Positions 38,176-47,604 of a DNA stretch of 64,000 bases are shown in pieces; the first letter of the stretch is position 1, and each line of letters starts with the position of its first letter. The notes beneath the pieces are model-generated. The model was not told the DNA's origin, made no database searches, and saw only the letters and a program-made list of their open reading frames with translations. The stretch comes from Streptomyces europaeiscabiei (GTDB lineage Bacteria; Actinomycetota; Actinomycetes; Streptomycetales; Streptomycetaceae): assembly GCF_036346855.1 (NCBI RefSeq), contig NZ_CP107841.1, forward strand, positions 7,258,001-7,322,000, given 5' to 3'. The translations under genes were made by a program, and so were the position numbers.

Positions 38176-38314
38176 CCCTCGACTTCTGCTGGGGCTTCCT
38201 CCTCCTGGTCTTCGCCGGCCCCGGCGCCCTGTCCCTGGCGGGCCTGACCGGCCGCGAGGCGGCCCCCCGCCGCGTCACCGAGTCGTCCCGGGCGACCGCG
38301 CCCTGACCCTCGAC
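38052..38314 (+). repeat. 131-bp tandem duplication of the DoxX gene 3' end
   Basis: Positions 38052-38182 are repeated at 38183-38313 with two substitutions seen. The unit includes the last 41 codons and stop codon of the DoxX gene. The second copy lacks a start and leads into a transposase remnant. Confidence 0.9.
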
Positions 38315-38319
38315 GGCAT

Positions 38320-38682
38320 GCGCTTGCCTGCTTCGCCACCCACACCAAGGACACCCCGATCGCCGCGCTGGAACTGCGTCGGCGCCGGCGCGCCCGCGCC
38401 GAAGACCGCATCCGCGCCGCCCGCGCCACCGGCCCGCGCAGCCTCCCGCTCCACGACATGGTGCAGAGCCAGATCCGGCTGGAGATCGTCCAGATCGCCC
38501 CGGACCTGCTCGCCCGGAAGCCCATGCTCGCCCGGAAGCCCATGCTCGCCCGGCAAGCCCCGTCCCCGGAGCCCCGCCGCCTGCGCCCGCGGCTGTTCTC
38601 CACCGCCACCCAGCTCATCACCACCGGCCGCCGCCGCATCCTCCGTCCCGCCCGCCGGCGGCCATGGAGCAGTGTGATGTAG
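38320..38682 (+). pseudogene. IS1380-type transposase remnant (C-terminal fragment)
   Basis: The frame running to the stop at 38680-38682 reads FATHTKDTPIAALELRRRRR, then ARAEDRIRAARATG, LPLHDMVQSQI, PRRLRPRLFSTATQLITTGRRR. This matches the C-terminal third of IS1380-family DDE transposases (LExRHRxRARxEDRIRxxK...NLP, then LRxRLFxxAGRLxxxGRR). The catalytic N-terminal part is gone and an 18-bp direct duplication (ARKPML twice) lies inside. No terminal inverted repeats were found. It marks an old insertion and deletion next to the CIS region. Confidence 0.75.
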
Positions 38683-38700
38683 ACCGGCCGGTGCGGCAGG

Positions 38701-39969
38701 CTAGGTACCACTCGGCCTCTGTGCTCGCTCCGCGACCAGCTTCTCCAGCACCGCGACGGTGTCGTAGGCGGTCGGCATGGTGGCCACCTCCTCGCTCAGT
38801 CGGAGTGCTTCCGCTCGGTGGCTCGGGTCCTGCAAGAGCCTGAGCAACTGCTCGCGGACCTGCCCAGCCGTTATCTCGCTGTGGTGAACGAAGAATCCTG
38901 CGCCCTCCCGCTCCAGTGTCCGACCACGCAGTTCCTGGTCGGCAATGTAGGTGGAGAGGATGAGCTGCGGGACCGCGTAGGTCAGGGCGGTGGAGAAGGT
39001 GCCCCAGCCACCGTGGTGGATGACTGCCGAGCAACTTGGCAGCAGGGTGTGCAGCGCCACGTCGTCGACGACGACGGCATTGGCCGGGACAGGGCCCAAC
39101 TCGGCTTTCTGCTGAGGCAGAACCGTGACCACGACTTCGATGTCGAGGTCGGACAGTGCATCGAGAATCGTGGGTATGGAGATGTAATCACCGGCATACG
39201 CTTCGGTGTTCATGTTGCCGAGCGTGAGGCAGACGCGCGGGCGCTTGGGCGGCTCACGTAGCCAGTCCCAGAGCACGGCCGCGCCGTTGTAGGGCTGGTA
39301 GCGCAGCGTGAGCTGCGGCAACGGGGTAGCCGGGCGCAGGCTCGGCGGAAGAAGATCCAGGGTGTAGTCGCCCTGCAGGAGTTGCTCGTCAGAGACGATT
39401 CCGTATGGCCGACCGCGCTCGTTCATCCAGTCGGCGAGCGGGTCGACCCGCTCGCTCTCAGGGAGTTCTGCCATGAGGCGCACATAGCGGCTGCGGGCTA
39501 TGCCGAAAACATCGGCGCACCACAACATCCGCAGATGCAAGGCTCCCGCAGCGCGGGCGGCCATGGCCCCGGCGTACGAGAGCGGATCCCGAACCACCAC
39601 GTCCGGCCGCCAACTCTGCGCCAGAGCCACCAGTTCGTCCATAACCGGATCGTTGAACAGGGCATAACCGTACGGGACGCTCAGTTCGTAACATTCGCGC
39701 AGGGTGGCCACATCCGTTTCGCCCTGCGCGAGTCTGCTCCAGTTGGTCAACTCGCTGTCCTGTGTCTCACGGGCCGCGGCAAGTCGCGGATGCATCGTAT
39801 GGTCACGGCCGACTGGAGCCGCGACAAGACCGGTCCCGGTGATCACGTCTGTGAAACCTGGGCTGTTCGGCATCATCACCTCGTGCCCGGCTGCCGTTAG
39901 AGCCCAGGCGAGCGGTGCCATGCCATAGATGTGGGACTTCTCCGGCAGGCATGTAAACATGACCTTCAT
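38701..39969 (-). CDS. Macrolide-type glycosyltransferase (GT1, EryCIII/DesVII-like fold)
   Basis: 422 aa from ATG 39969. N-terminal CLPEKSHIYGMAPLAWALTA matches the acceptor domain of natural-product GT1 enzymes. The C-terminal nucleotide-sugar site is HHGGWGTFSTALTYAVPQLI followed by ADQELRGRTLEREGAG. Such enzymes attach NDP-deoxysugars to polyketides or other aglycones. No sugar biosynthesis or aglycone genes are present here. Divergent from a KAS III-like gene across 315 bp; codon use is less GC-skewed than the neighbours. The acceptor is unknown. Confidence 0.85.
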   Translation of the reverse strand: MKVMFTCLPEKSHIYGMAPLAWALTAAGHEVMMPNSPGFTDVITGTGLVAAPVGRDHTMHPRLAAARETQDSELTNWSRLAQGETDVATLRECYELSVPYGYALFNDPVMDELVALAQSWRPDVVVRDPLSYAGAMAARAAGALHLRMLWCADVFGIARSRYVRLMAELPESERVDPLADWMNERGRPYGIVSDEQLLQGDYTLDLLPPSLRPATPLPQLTLRYQPYNGAAVLWDWLREPPKRPRVCLTLGNMNTEAYAGDYISIPTILDALSDLDIEVVVTVLPQQKAELGPVPANAVVVDDVALHTLLPSCSAVIHHGGWGTFSTALTYAVPQLILSTYIADQELRGRTLEREGAGFFVHHSEITAGQVREQLLRLLQDPSHRAEALRLSEEVATMPTAYDTVAVLEKLVAERAQRPSGT

Positions 39970-40284
39970 AAAGAATTCTTTCCTTCCTGGGCCTATTTGC
40001 GGAACGCTGTTGTGCGGATGGATTGCATGGAGAGGGTTTCCTGGCGGACCTTCCCGACGGCTGCGGTCGGAACCAAGGCTGTTTCAGCGTGATGTATGGC
40101 ATTGAGGGGCTCCGGTGCCGGGAGGTTCCTCTAGGGAAAGCCCTAGTCATCGCCGAGGTTCTACTCGTGGGCCGGCAAGGCCAATGAAGATCTGTGCTTC
40201 AGTGGGTGGGCTGTGCGGTCGACCGGACGTCGGGCCGGTAGCCGGTGAGCGGTGGCCCGTGCCTAGTGAACTGGGAGAATTCTG
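39970..40284. other. Divergent promoter region of the glycosyltransferase and KAS III-like genes
   Basis: 315 bp, noticeably AT-richer than the window, without a coding frame that could be supported. It must carry both promoters. AGGAAGGA precedes the glycosyltransferase and GGGAG the KAS III-like gene. GAATTC lies near both start codons (39965-39970 and 40276-40281). Confidence 0.5.
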
Positions 40285-41328
40285 ATGCAAGTCGACGGCG
40301 TTTACATAGACTCATTGGGTGTCGATCTCCACGAGTGGGCTGACGCGGAGCAGGCGGTTGCGGACGGGCTGCTCTCGCAGGAAATGCTGACCACCACCGG
40401 CCTCACGGGTGCCTGTGTGGCCGGTGAGACGCCCGCCATGGACCTGGCTGCGAACGCCGCGCGGCAGGCCCTGAGCCGGTCGAAAATCCAGCCCGACGAG
40501 ATTTCCGTGCATCTGCACAGTGCTGTCGCGTACCAGGGACCCGAGGGTTCCTATCCGCCCGGCTACATCATGCGGGAATTGGGGCTGGGAAATATTCCGG
40601 CATTCTATCTGCGGCAAGGCTGCAACGGAATGCTTGGAGCGCTGGAGATCGCCATCGGGCAGATCACAGGTGCTGCCGCGGCCGAGTCGGTGCTGATTAC
40701 CACCGGGGAGAACTTCAGCTCTTCTGGAATTAACCGATGGGCCGACGGTCAGAATCAAACATATATCCTGGGCGACGGTGGCGCGTCGGCGTTGGTGAGT
40801 GCCGACGAGGGTATCGCCGAAGTGAAGTCACTGAACGCCGGGGTTTTGCATCGGCTGGAGCGGTGGCACCGCGGCAACGGACCCTTGTACGACGATGGAA
40901 CTGCGGCATCCGACATGACTGCGATGACCCAGCAGACCATGGACTTCTACGAGTCCGACCTGTCGATCACGGAGACGTTTGAATGGATGACGCGGTTCGA
41001 CCTGGAAATCATGCAGAGAACGCTGGTTGATGCCGGTCTCAACGCATCCGACGTCTCCAAGGTTCTGACGACCCATGTCGACAGGCGCGTCGTCGAGTAC
41101 GCAGTGATGGCGCCCCTCGGGCTGCCGATGTCACGGTCCGGCTTCGAGTTCGGCAAGCGGGTCGGACACGTCGGAGGAGCAGACGTGTTCCTCGCCTTGG
41201 AGCACATGATCCGCACCCGCGAGGTCGGCCCGGGTGACAACGTGCTGCTGATGTCGCACGGCCCGGGCTGGATCTGCACAGCAGCGGCCCTGACCATCAC
41301 GGAGTCACCAGAATGGGAGTTGGGCTGA
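40285..41328 (+). CDS. KAS III-like acyltransferase/ketosynthase
   Basis: 347 aa thiolase-fold protein. Nucleophile Cys113 in RQGCNGMLGALEIA and catalytic His264 in TTHVDRRVV are present. The third residue of the usual Cys-His-Asn triad is changed: the GNTSAAS block reads GHVGGAD (His295, Asp300). KAS III-like enzymes lacking this Asn, such as CerJ of cervimycin biosynthesis, transfer acyl or malonyl groups to sugars or alcohols instead of condensing with malonyl-ACP. With a glycosyltransferase beside it, acylation of a sugar is an attractive but unproven reading. Confidence 0.82.
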   Translation: MQVDGVYIDSLGVDLHEWADAEQAVADGLLSQEMLTTTGLTGACVAGETPAMDLAANAARQALSRSKIQPDEISVHLHSAVAYQGPEGSYPPGYIMRELGLGNIPAFYLRQGCNGMLGALEIAIGQITGAAAAESVLITTGENFSSSGINRWADGQNQTYILGDGGASALVSADEGIAEVKSLNAGVLHRLERWHRGNGPLYDDGTAASDMTAMTQQTMDFYESDLSITETFEWMTRFDLEIMQRTLVDAGLNASDVSKVLTTHVDRRVVEYAVMAPLGLPMSRSGFEFGKRVGHVGGADVFLALEHMIRTREVGPGDNVLLMSHGPGWICTAAALTITESPEWELG

Positions 41329-41835
41329 CAGCGAGTCCGCGGTGGCGCCCACCTGAGGTGGAGGCGTGACAGGGGTGCGTGCAGGGCAGGCCGACGACCC
41401 TCTAGAGGGCGCCATGGCAGAGAGCTTCACCTCGAACGAGGTCACCTTCCGGCTGGCCCGCTTCCGCCGAAGAGTGCCGAGGTCCCGGGCCGCTCCGCAT
41501 GCCGTACTCGGCCTATGGGGTGTCGGACAGGACGTCCTGGAGTCGGGCGGGCGAGGACCGCTGCTCGCGGAGGCGTTGGCCCACCGCCGGGGCGTCAGGG
41601 AGCGCGCGGGCGGGATCGGGAAGACGGCGTGGTACGCGGCCGCAGGCGTCGCTCGTCCTCTGCGGGTCGACCCGCGGACGAGCACGTGGTCGCGGATCGG
41701 ACGGCCAGGGGGAAGGCGAGTGCAGGGGGACCTCCACGCCTGTCCCAGGGGCGTTCCGGGGACTTTCCGCCGCGTGGACAGGGAAGGCCCTGACAGCGCT
41801 GAAAGAAACGAACGCGCTGGTCAGGGCCTATCCCC
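41329..41835. other. 507-bp region without a supported gene
   Basis: Between the convergent KAS III-like and sdaA genes. Long frames exist on the plus strand (for example from 41414), but they run on into antisense of sdaA, lack a ribosome site and resemble nothing recognisable. A 12-bp perfect palindrome CCCTCTAGAGGG lies at 41398-41409. The stretch may be debris of the same insertion that brought the two accessory genes. Confidence 0.5.
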
Positions 41836-43203
41836 TCAGCACTCGATGATGTTCACCGCAAGCCCGCCCCGGGCCGTCTCCTTGTACTTGACGCTCATGT
41901 CGGCGCCGGTCTCCTTCATCGTCTTGATGACCTTGTCGAGGGACACCTTGTGGGTGCCGTCGCCCCGCATGGCCATGCGGGCGGCTGTGACGGCCTTCAC
42001 GGCGGCCATGCCGTTGCGTTCGATGCAGGGGATCTGGACGAGGCCGCCGACGGGGTCGCAGGTGAGGCCGAGGTTGTGTTCCATGCCGATCTCGGCGGCG
42101 TTCTCGACCTGTTCGGGGGAGCCGCCGAGGACTTCGGCGAGGGCTCCGGCGGCCATGGAGCAGGCGGAGCCGACCTCGCCCTGGCAGCCGACCTCGGCGC
42201 CGGAGATGGAGGCGTTCTCCTTGAAGAGCATGCCGATGGCGCCGGCGGCCAGCATGAACCGTACGACTCCGTCCTCGTCCGCGCCCGGGACGAAGTTGAT
42301 GTAGTAGTGCAGGACGGCGGGGATGATGCCGGCCGCGCCGTTCGTGGGGGCCGTCACCACCCGGCCGCCCGCCGCGTTCTCCTCGTTCACCGCCATCGCG
42401 TACAGCGTGATCCACTCCATGGAGCGGGCCAACGGGTCGCCCTCCGCCCGCAGTTGACGGGCCGACATGGACGCGCGGCGGCGTACGCGCAGACCGCCGG
42501 GCAGGATGCCCTCGCGGGACATGCCGCGGGAGACACACGCCTGCATCACGCGCCAGATGTCGAGGAGACCGGAACGGATCTCGTCCTCGCTGCGCCAGGC
42601 CCGCTCGTTCTCCAGCATCAGGGCGGAGATCGACAGACCCGTCTCCTTCGCCACGCGGAGCAGCTCGTCGCCCGTGCGGAAGGGGTACTTGAGGGGCGTG
42701 TCGTCGAGTTTGATGCGGTCCGCGCCGACCGCGTCCTCGTCGACGACGAAGCCGCCGCCGACGGAGTAGTACGTCTTCGACAACAGCTCCGTGCCCGCCG
42801 CGTCGTAGGCCCAGACGGTCATGCCGTTGGCGTGGTACGGCAGCGTCTTGCGGCGGTGCAGGACCAGGTCCTTGTCGAAGGAGAAGGGGATCTCGTGGTC
42901 GTCCAGGAGGCGGATACGGCCCGCCTCCTTGATCGCTTCCACCCGCGCGTCGGCCGACTCGACGTCCACCGTGCGCGGTGAGGCGCCTTCCAGGCCCAGG
43001 AGTACGGCCTTGGGGGTGCCGTGGCCATGGCCGGTGGCGCCCAGCGAGCCGTACAGCTCGACGCGCACCGAGGCCACGCCCGCGAGCAGCTCCTCGTTGC
43101 GCAGCCGCCGGGCGAACATGCGGGCGGCGCGCATCGGGCCGACCGTGTGGGAGCTGGACGGGCCGATGCCGATCGAGAACAGGTCGAAGACCGAGATGGC
43201 CAC
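41836..43203 (-). CDS. sdaA: L-serine dehydratase (iron-sulfur type)
   Basis: 455 aa from GTG 43203; deaminates L-serine to pyruvate and ammonia. A single-chain enzyme with fused beta (N-terminal, [20 protein letters not shown]) and alpha domains. The alpha domain has the oxygen-sensitive [4Fe-4S] ligand cysteines in [15 protein letters not shown] and [20 protein letters not shown], plus [18 protein letters not shown]. Last of four serine/glycine genes on this strand, 106 bp after glyA. It burns serine formed from glycine by GlyA, consistent with glycine-responsive control. Confidence 0.95.
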   Translation of the reverse strand: MAISVFDLFSIGIGPSSSHTVGPMRAARMFARRLRNEELLAGVASVRVELYGSLGATGHGHGTPKAVLLGLEGASPRTVDVESADARVEAIKEAGRIRLLDDHEIPFSFDKDLVLHRRKTLPYHANGMTVWAYDAAGTELLSKTYYSVGGGFVVDEDAVGADRIKLDDTPLKYPFRTGDELLRVAKETGLSISALMLENERAWRSEDEIRSGLLDIWRVMQACVSRGMSREGILPGGLRVRRRASMSARQLRAEGDPLARSMEWITLYAMAVNEENAAGGRVVTAPTNGAAGIIPAVLHYYINFVPGADEDGVVRFMLAAGAIGMLFKENASISGAEVGCQGEVGSACSMAAGALAEVLGGSPEQVENAAEIGMEHNLGLTCDPVGGLVQIPCIERNGMAAVKAVTAARMAMRGDGTHKVSLDKVIKTMKETGADMSVKYKETARGGLAVNIIEC

Positions 43204-43309
43204 GGTGACTCCTCAGAACGGGGGAGGTTGGTGCAGGGGGTGGGGCACCGCGCACTCCCCAGTGTGCGGTGCCCCGGAAGAGCGGGACTACGTACCGATG
43301 AAGTCGGGG

Positions 43310-44575
43310 TTACTTCCCCAGCCCCGGGTACAGCGGGTGCTTGTCGGCGAGGGCCTTGACCCGGGTCCTGAGGGCCTCGACGTCGTACGACGGCTTCAGC
43401 GCCTCGGCGATGACGTCCGCGACCTCGGTGAAGTCCTCGGCGGTGAAGCCGCGGGTGGCCAGGGCCGGGGTGCCGATGCGGAGCCCGGAGGTGACCATCG
43501 GCGGACGCGGGTCGTTGGGGACGGCGTTGCGGTTGACGGTGATGCCGACCTCGTGGAGACGGTCCTCGGCCTGCTGCCCGTCCAGCTCGGAGGCGCGCAG
43601 GTCGACCAGGATCAGATGCACGTCGGTGCCGCCGGACAGGACGTCGACACCGGCCTCCCGGGCGTCCGGGGCCGTCAGCCGCTCGGCGAGGATCCGCGCG
43701 CCCTCGACCGTACGGCGCTGGCGCTCCCTGAACTCCTCGGAGGCCGCGACCTTGAAGGACACCGCCTTCGCCGCGATCACATGCTCCAGCGGACCGCCCT
43801 GGAAGCCCGGGAAGACGGAGGAGTTCAGCTTCTTCGCGAACTCCTTCTTCGCCAGGATGATGCCGCCGCGCGGGCCGCCGAGGGTCTTGTGGGTGGTGGA
43901 GGTGACCACGTCCGCGTACTCGACGGGGTTGGGGTGCAGTCCGGCGGCGACCAGGCCCGCGAAGTGCGCCATGTCCACCCACAGATACGCCCCGACCTCG
44001 TCGGCGATCCGGCGGAACTCGGCGAAGTCCAGCTGACGCGGGTACGCCGACCAGCCCGCGATGATCACCTTCGGGCGGTGCTCCTTGGCGAGCTTCTCCA
44101 GTTCGGCCATGTCGACGAGGCCGGTGGCGGTGTCGACGTGGTAGGCGACGACGTTGAACTGTTTGCCGGAGAAGTTCAGGCGCATGCCGTGGGTGAGGTG
44201 GCCGCCGTGGGCGAGGTCGAGGCCGAGGATGGTGTCGCCGGGCTGGGCGAGGGCGAAGAGGGCGGCCTGGTTGGCGGAGGCGCCGGAGTGGGGCTGGACG
44301 TTGGCGTATTCGGCGCCGAAGAGGTCCTTGAGGCGGTCGATGGCGATCTGTTCGGTGACGTCGACGTGTTCGCAGCCGCCGTAGTAGCGGCGGCCGGGGT
44401 AGCCCTCGGCGTACTTGTTGGTCAGGACGGTGCCCTGGGCCTCCATGACCGCGACGGGGGCGAAGTTCTCCGAGGCGATCATTTCCAGGGTGGACTGCTG
44501 GCGGTGCAGCTCGGCGTCGACGGCGGCGGCGACCTCGGGGTCCAGCTCGTGCAGGGGCGTGTTCAGAAGCGACAT
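43310..44575 (-). CDS. glyA: Serine hydroxymethyltransferase
   Basis: 421 aa PLP enzyme interconverting serine and glycine with tetrahydrofolate. PLP lysine in [15 protein letters not shown]-terminal [16 protein letters not shown] and [17 protein letters not shown] are diagnostic. Lies 18 bp downstream of gcvH, so it is co-transcribed with the glycine cleavage genes and probably shares the riboswitch. Many Streptomyces have a second copy elsewhere. Confidence 0.96.
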   Translation of the reverse strand: MSLLNTPLHELDPEVAAAVDAELHRQQSTLEMIASENFAPVAVMEAQGTVLTNKYAEGYPGRRYYGGCEHVDVTEQIAIDRLKDLFGAEYANVQPHSGASANQAALFALAQPGDTILGLDLAHGGHLTHGMRLNFSGKQFNVVAYHVDTATGLVDMAELEKLAKEHRPKVIIAGWSAYPRQLDFAEFRRIADEVGAYLWVDMAHFAGLVAAGLHPNPVEYADVVTSTTHKTLGGPRGGIILAKKEFAKKLNSSVFPGFQGGPLEHVIAAKAVSFKVAASEEFRERQRRTVEGARILAERLTAPDAREAGVDVLSGGTDVHLILVDLRASELDGQQAEDRLHEVGITVNRNAVPNDPRPPMVTSGLRIGTPALATRGFTAEDFTEVADVIAEALKPSYDVEALRTRVKALADKHPLYPGLGK

Positions 44576-44593
44576 GCGTACGACCTCGTCCTC

Positions 44594-44971
44594 TCAGCCG
44601 GCGGTGTGGGCGACGTACTCGTCGGCGGTGAGCAGGTCGTCCGGCTCCTGCGCGACTCGTACCTTGAACAGCCAGCCGCCCTCGAACGGGGCGGTGTTCA
44701 CCAGCGACGGGTCGTTGACGACGTCCTCGTTGATCTCGGTGATCTCACCGGAGACCGGTGAGTACAGGTCGCTGACCGACTTCGTGGACTCCAGTTCGCC
44801 GCAGGTCTCGCCCGCGGCCACGGTGGAGCCCACCTCGGGAAGCTGGGCGTAGACGACATCGCCGAGCGCGTTCGCCGCGAACTCCGTGATGCCGACCGTC
44901 GAGACGCCGTCCTCGGCGACCGACAGCCACTCGTGCTCCTTGCTGTAACGCAGCTGCTGGGGGTTGCTCAT
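44594..44971 (-). CDS. gcvH: Glycine cleavage system H protein
   Basis: 125 aa lipoyl carrier of the glycine cleavage complex. The lipoylation lysine is in [20 protein letters not shown]-terminal [11 protein letters not shown] and C-terminal WLFKVRV are typical. Sits between gcvT and glyA; the gcvP gene for the decarboxylase is not in the window and must be elsewhere. Confidence 0.96.
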   Translation of the reverse strand: MSNPQQLRYSKEHEWLSVAEDGVSTVGITEFAANALGDVVYAQLPEVGSTVAAGETCGELESTKSVSDLYSPVSGEITEINEDVVNDPSLVNTAPFEGGWLFKVRVAQEPDDLLTADEYVAHTAG

Positions 44972-45145
44972 GGCCTGAATTCTCCTGTACGCGGGGGAGT
45001 GGTGAGGAAGGGGGGGGACTGCTGAAACCGCTGTTGAGCAGCGCGGATGTGCCCAGTGTCACTCTCGGGGTCCACACGGGTGCCGCTTCCGAACGACTAC
45101 GTGTACGACCTCGCACACGACTACGGGCGGACGACTACGAAGGTG

Positions 45146-46273
45146 TCACTTCTGCCGCTTGTAGAACGGCAGCGCCACGACCTCGTACGGCTCGTGGCTG
45201 CCCCGGATGTCCACGCCCACACCGGCCGTGCCCGGCGCGGCGTGCGTGGCGTCGACGTACGCCATGGCGATCGGCCTGCCCAGCGTCGGGGAGGGAGCGC
45301 CGGAGGTGACCTCGCCGATCACCTTGCCGTCGGCGACGACCGGGTATCCGGCGCGCGGCACCCGGCGGCCCTCGGCGACCAGGCCGACGAGGACGCGGGG
45401 CGGGGCCGAGGCGGCGCGCTCGGCGGCCGCAGTCAGCGCCGTACGCCCGACGAAGTCGCCCTCCTTCTCGAACTTCACGACGCGCCCGAGCCCGGCGTCG
45501 AACGGCGTCAGCTCGGTGGTCAGCTCGTGACCGTACAGCGGCATGCCCGCCTCCAGGCGCAGCGTGTCCCGGCAGGACAGCCCGCAGGGCACCAGGCCCG
45601 CGCCCTCGCCCGCCTTGGTCAGCGCCTGCCACAGCTCGACGGCGTGCTCCGGCTTCACGAACAGCTCGAAGCCGTCCTCACCGGTGTACCCGGTCCGGGC
45701 GATCAGCGCGGGGACCCCGGCGACCGTGCCGGGCAGCCCCGCGTAGTACTTCAGACCGTCGAGGTCGGCGTCGGTGAGGGCGGCCAGGATGCCGGGCGAC
45801 TCGGGGCCCTGGACGGCGAGCAGCGCGTACGCGTCCCGGTCGTCCCGCACCTCGGCGTCGAACCCGGCGGAACGCTCGACGAGCGCGTCCAGCACGACCT
45901 GGGCGTTGGAGGCGTTCGCGACGACCATGTACTCGGTCTCGCCCAGGCGGTAGACGATCAGGTCGTCGAGGATGCCGCCGTCCTCGCGGCAGATCATGGT
46001 GTAGCGGGCGCGGCCGGGCTTCACACCGCCGATGTTGCCGACCAGCGCGTGATCGAGCAGCGAGGCGGCCTGCGGGCCGGAGACGGTGATCTCGCCCATG
46101 TGGGAGAGGTCGAAGAGGCCGGCCTTCGTGCGGACGGCGGTGTGCTCGTCGCGTTCGGAGCCGTAGCGCAGGGGCATGTCCCAGCCTGCGAAGTCGGTCA
46201 TCGTCGCACCGAGCGAGCGATGCAGGGCATCGAGCGCGGTACGGCGCGATCCAGCGGTGGGGCTACTGCTCAT
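45146..46273 (-). CDS. gcvT: Glycine cleavage system T protein (aminomethyltransferase)
   Basis: 375 aa from ATG 46273 (GGGAG nine nt upstream). Transfers the methylene group from H-protein to tetrahydrofolate. GcvT signatures: AGWDMPLRYGS, KAGLFDLSHMGEI, ARTGYTGEDGFELF and the folate-domain ending. First gene of the block and 37 nt from the end of the tandem glycine riboswitch. An in-frame start at 46318 was rejected because it would lie inside the riboswitch. Confidence 0.96.
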   Translation of the reverse strand: MSSSPTAGSRRTALDALHRSLGATMTDFAGWDMPLRYGSERDEHTAVRTKAGLFDLSHMGEITVSGPQAASLLDHALVGNIGGVKPGRARYTMICREDGGILDDLIVYRLGETEYMVVANASNAQVVLDALVERSAGFDAEVRDDRDAYALLAVQGPESPGILAALTDADLDGLKYYAGLPGTVAGVPALIARTGYTGEDGFELFVKPEHAVELWQALTKAGEGAGLVPCGLSCRDTLRLEAGMPLYGHELTTELTPFDAGLGRVVKFEKEGDFVGRTALTAAAERAASAPPRVLVGLVAEGRRVPRAGYPVVADGKVIGEVTSGAPSPTLGRPIAMAYVDATHAAPGTAGVGVDIRGSHEPYEVVALPFYKRQK

Positions 46274-46291
46274 CGGTTCTGCTCCCAGGGC

Positions 46292-46325
46292 ATGACAGGC
46301 GAGGGCGATCCTCCCCATCTGTCAT
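46292..46325 (-). promoter_or_regulatory. Putative expression-platform hairpin of the glycine riboswitch
   Basis: Outer stem ATGACAG/CTGTCAT (7 bp) with an inner GAGG/CCTC stem. It overlaps the closing GACAGATGGGGAG segment of aptamer 2, so its formation would compete with aptamer pairing just before gcvT. There is no U-tract, so translational or Rho-type control is as likely as intrinsic termination. Confidence 0.5.
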
Positions 46326-46525
46326 CGGAACCTGAGAGGTTCACCACGACCGCACGTACTGGTGGTCATGGTTTGCACCTTGGGTGGAGCCGTCCTCTGC
46401 GCAAGAAGAGGTGCGGCCCGCTTTTCAGATGTGCCTCGCCCACGCGGTATCTGAGCCTGAGAGATTCAAGGGAGGGACTTGCTCCTTCGGCGCCCCAGCG
46501 AGACTGCTGGGAGCTCTCCCGCGCG
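46311..46525 (-). ncRNA. Tandem glycine riboswitch upstream of gcvT
   Basis: On the minus strand two glycine aptamers follow each other. Aptamer 1: GCGGGAGAG, then GGCGCCGAAGGAGCAA and AATCTCTCAGGC. Aptamer 2: GAGGACGG, then CACCCAAGGTGCAAACC and AACCTCTCAGG, ending GACAGATGGGGAG. The CCGAAGGAGCAA and CTCTCAGG blocks are the class hallmarks. Glycine binding should raise expression of gcvT and, by read-through, gcvH, glyA and sdaA. Confidence 0.92.
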
Positions 46526-46754
46526 GATTCAAGCGGCCGGTATGCAGTTGGCGCGCACATCATTGCACGCATCGACGTGGTGCGGCAGGGGGACCTTTCA
46601 CAGGTGGGGACACGACGAGCACAGGCAGACACAGCGGTCCGTAGCAGTCTTGTGGCCATACGAGGACTGAACCAGGAGGGATCGGGCATTACCTTTTCTT
46701 TACGGTCTGTGGGGATGGGACTCCATACCCATTCCCCTGGGGAGGACGATCACG

Positions 46755-47423
46755 GTGAACAGGACCACGGCGTACGCGACCACTTCGGGCATCGCCATGC
46801 CCAAGCAGCCCGTCGTACCGGCCGGTGAGGCGTGCGGCCCGTTCCCGAGGCCGGTCGTCCGCGACCTCAGGGAGCGTGCTGGGCGGAGCCCCCACGGACT
46901 GTCCTTCGGACCGGACGACCTGGTGGTGGTCACCGGGCTCCCGGGCAGCGGCAAGTCGACGCTGATGCGGCGGTCCGTGCCCGGCGTCCGGATCGACTCC
47001 CAGGACACCCGGGACCGCTTCGACGCGCGCTTCGCCCGCCACCTGCCGTACGCGGCCTACCGGCCCTTCGTGCGCCTCGCGCACTACGCGGGCCTGCGGC
47101 GTGCCCTCCGCTCGGGGGAGGGCGTCGTCGTGCACGACTGCGGGGCGCAGGCGTGGGTACGAAGTTGGCTCGCGCGTGAGGCCAGAAGGCGGGGCGGCAC
47201 CCTGCATCTGCTGTTGCTCGACGTGACGCCCGACGAGGCGCGGGACGGGCAGCGGGAGCGGGGAAGGGGCGTGTCGCGGTACGCCTTCGCCCGGCACAGG
47301 GGGGCGATGAGGCAGCTGCTGCGGGCGGCGGAGCGGGGCAGGCTGCCGGAGGGGTGCGGGGCAGCGGTGATCATCGATCGGGCCGCGGCGGACGTCTTGA
47401 AGCGGATCGACTTCGGGGGGTGA
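46755..47423 (+). CDS. P-loop kinase-like protein (AAA/zeta-toxin-type fold)
   Basis: 222 aa from GTG 46755 (GGAGG nine nt upstream). Walker A GLPGSGKS at 61-68, preceded by DDLVVVT. A DSQDTRDRF switch-like segment follows, as in polynucleotide-kinase and gluconate-kinase relatives, and LHLLLLDVTPDEARDGQRERGR may form the lid. It is likely a small cytoplasmic phosphotransferase; the substrate is unknown. Lies divergent from the riboswitch-gcvT unit. Confidence 0.75.
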   Translation: MNRTTAYATTSGIAMPKQPVVPAGEACGPFPRPVVRDLRERAGRSPHGLSFGPDDLVVVTGLPGSGKSTLMRRSVPGVRIDSQDTRDRFDARFARHLPYAAYRPFVRLAHYAGLRRALRSGEGVVVHDCGAQAWVRSWLAREARRRGGTLHLLLLDVTPDEARDGQRERGRGVSRYAFARHRGAMRQLLRAAERGRLPEGCGAAVIIDRAAADVLKRIDFGG

Positions 47424-47604
47424 GATCCGGGAGAGCGTCGGGGGTGCTGTGCGTCGCGGACCGCGGGTACGGCGTGGCTGGTCGCGCCCACGCGGCCGAG
47501 CCGCCGGTCGGCGCTGTCCCGCGTTCCTTGAGGGGCGCCCCGGCGAGTCGGTGGCATTAAGGTGCAGGGACAACAGCATCACGGAGCAAAGCGGTAGGCA
47601 GCAG

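Noticed and set aside
41366..41835. Possible gene between the KAS III-like gene and sdaA
   Set aside because: The frame continues into antisense of sdaA, and no start, domain or homology could be recognised.
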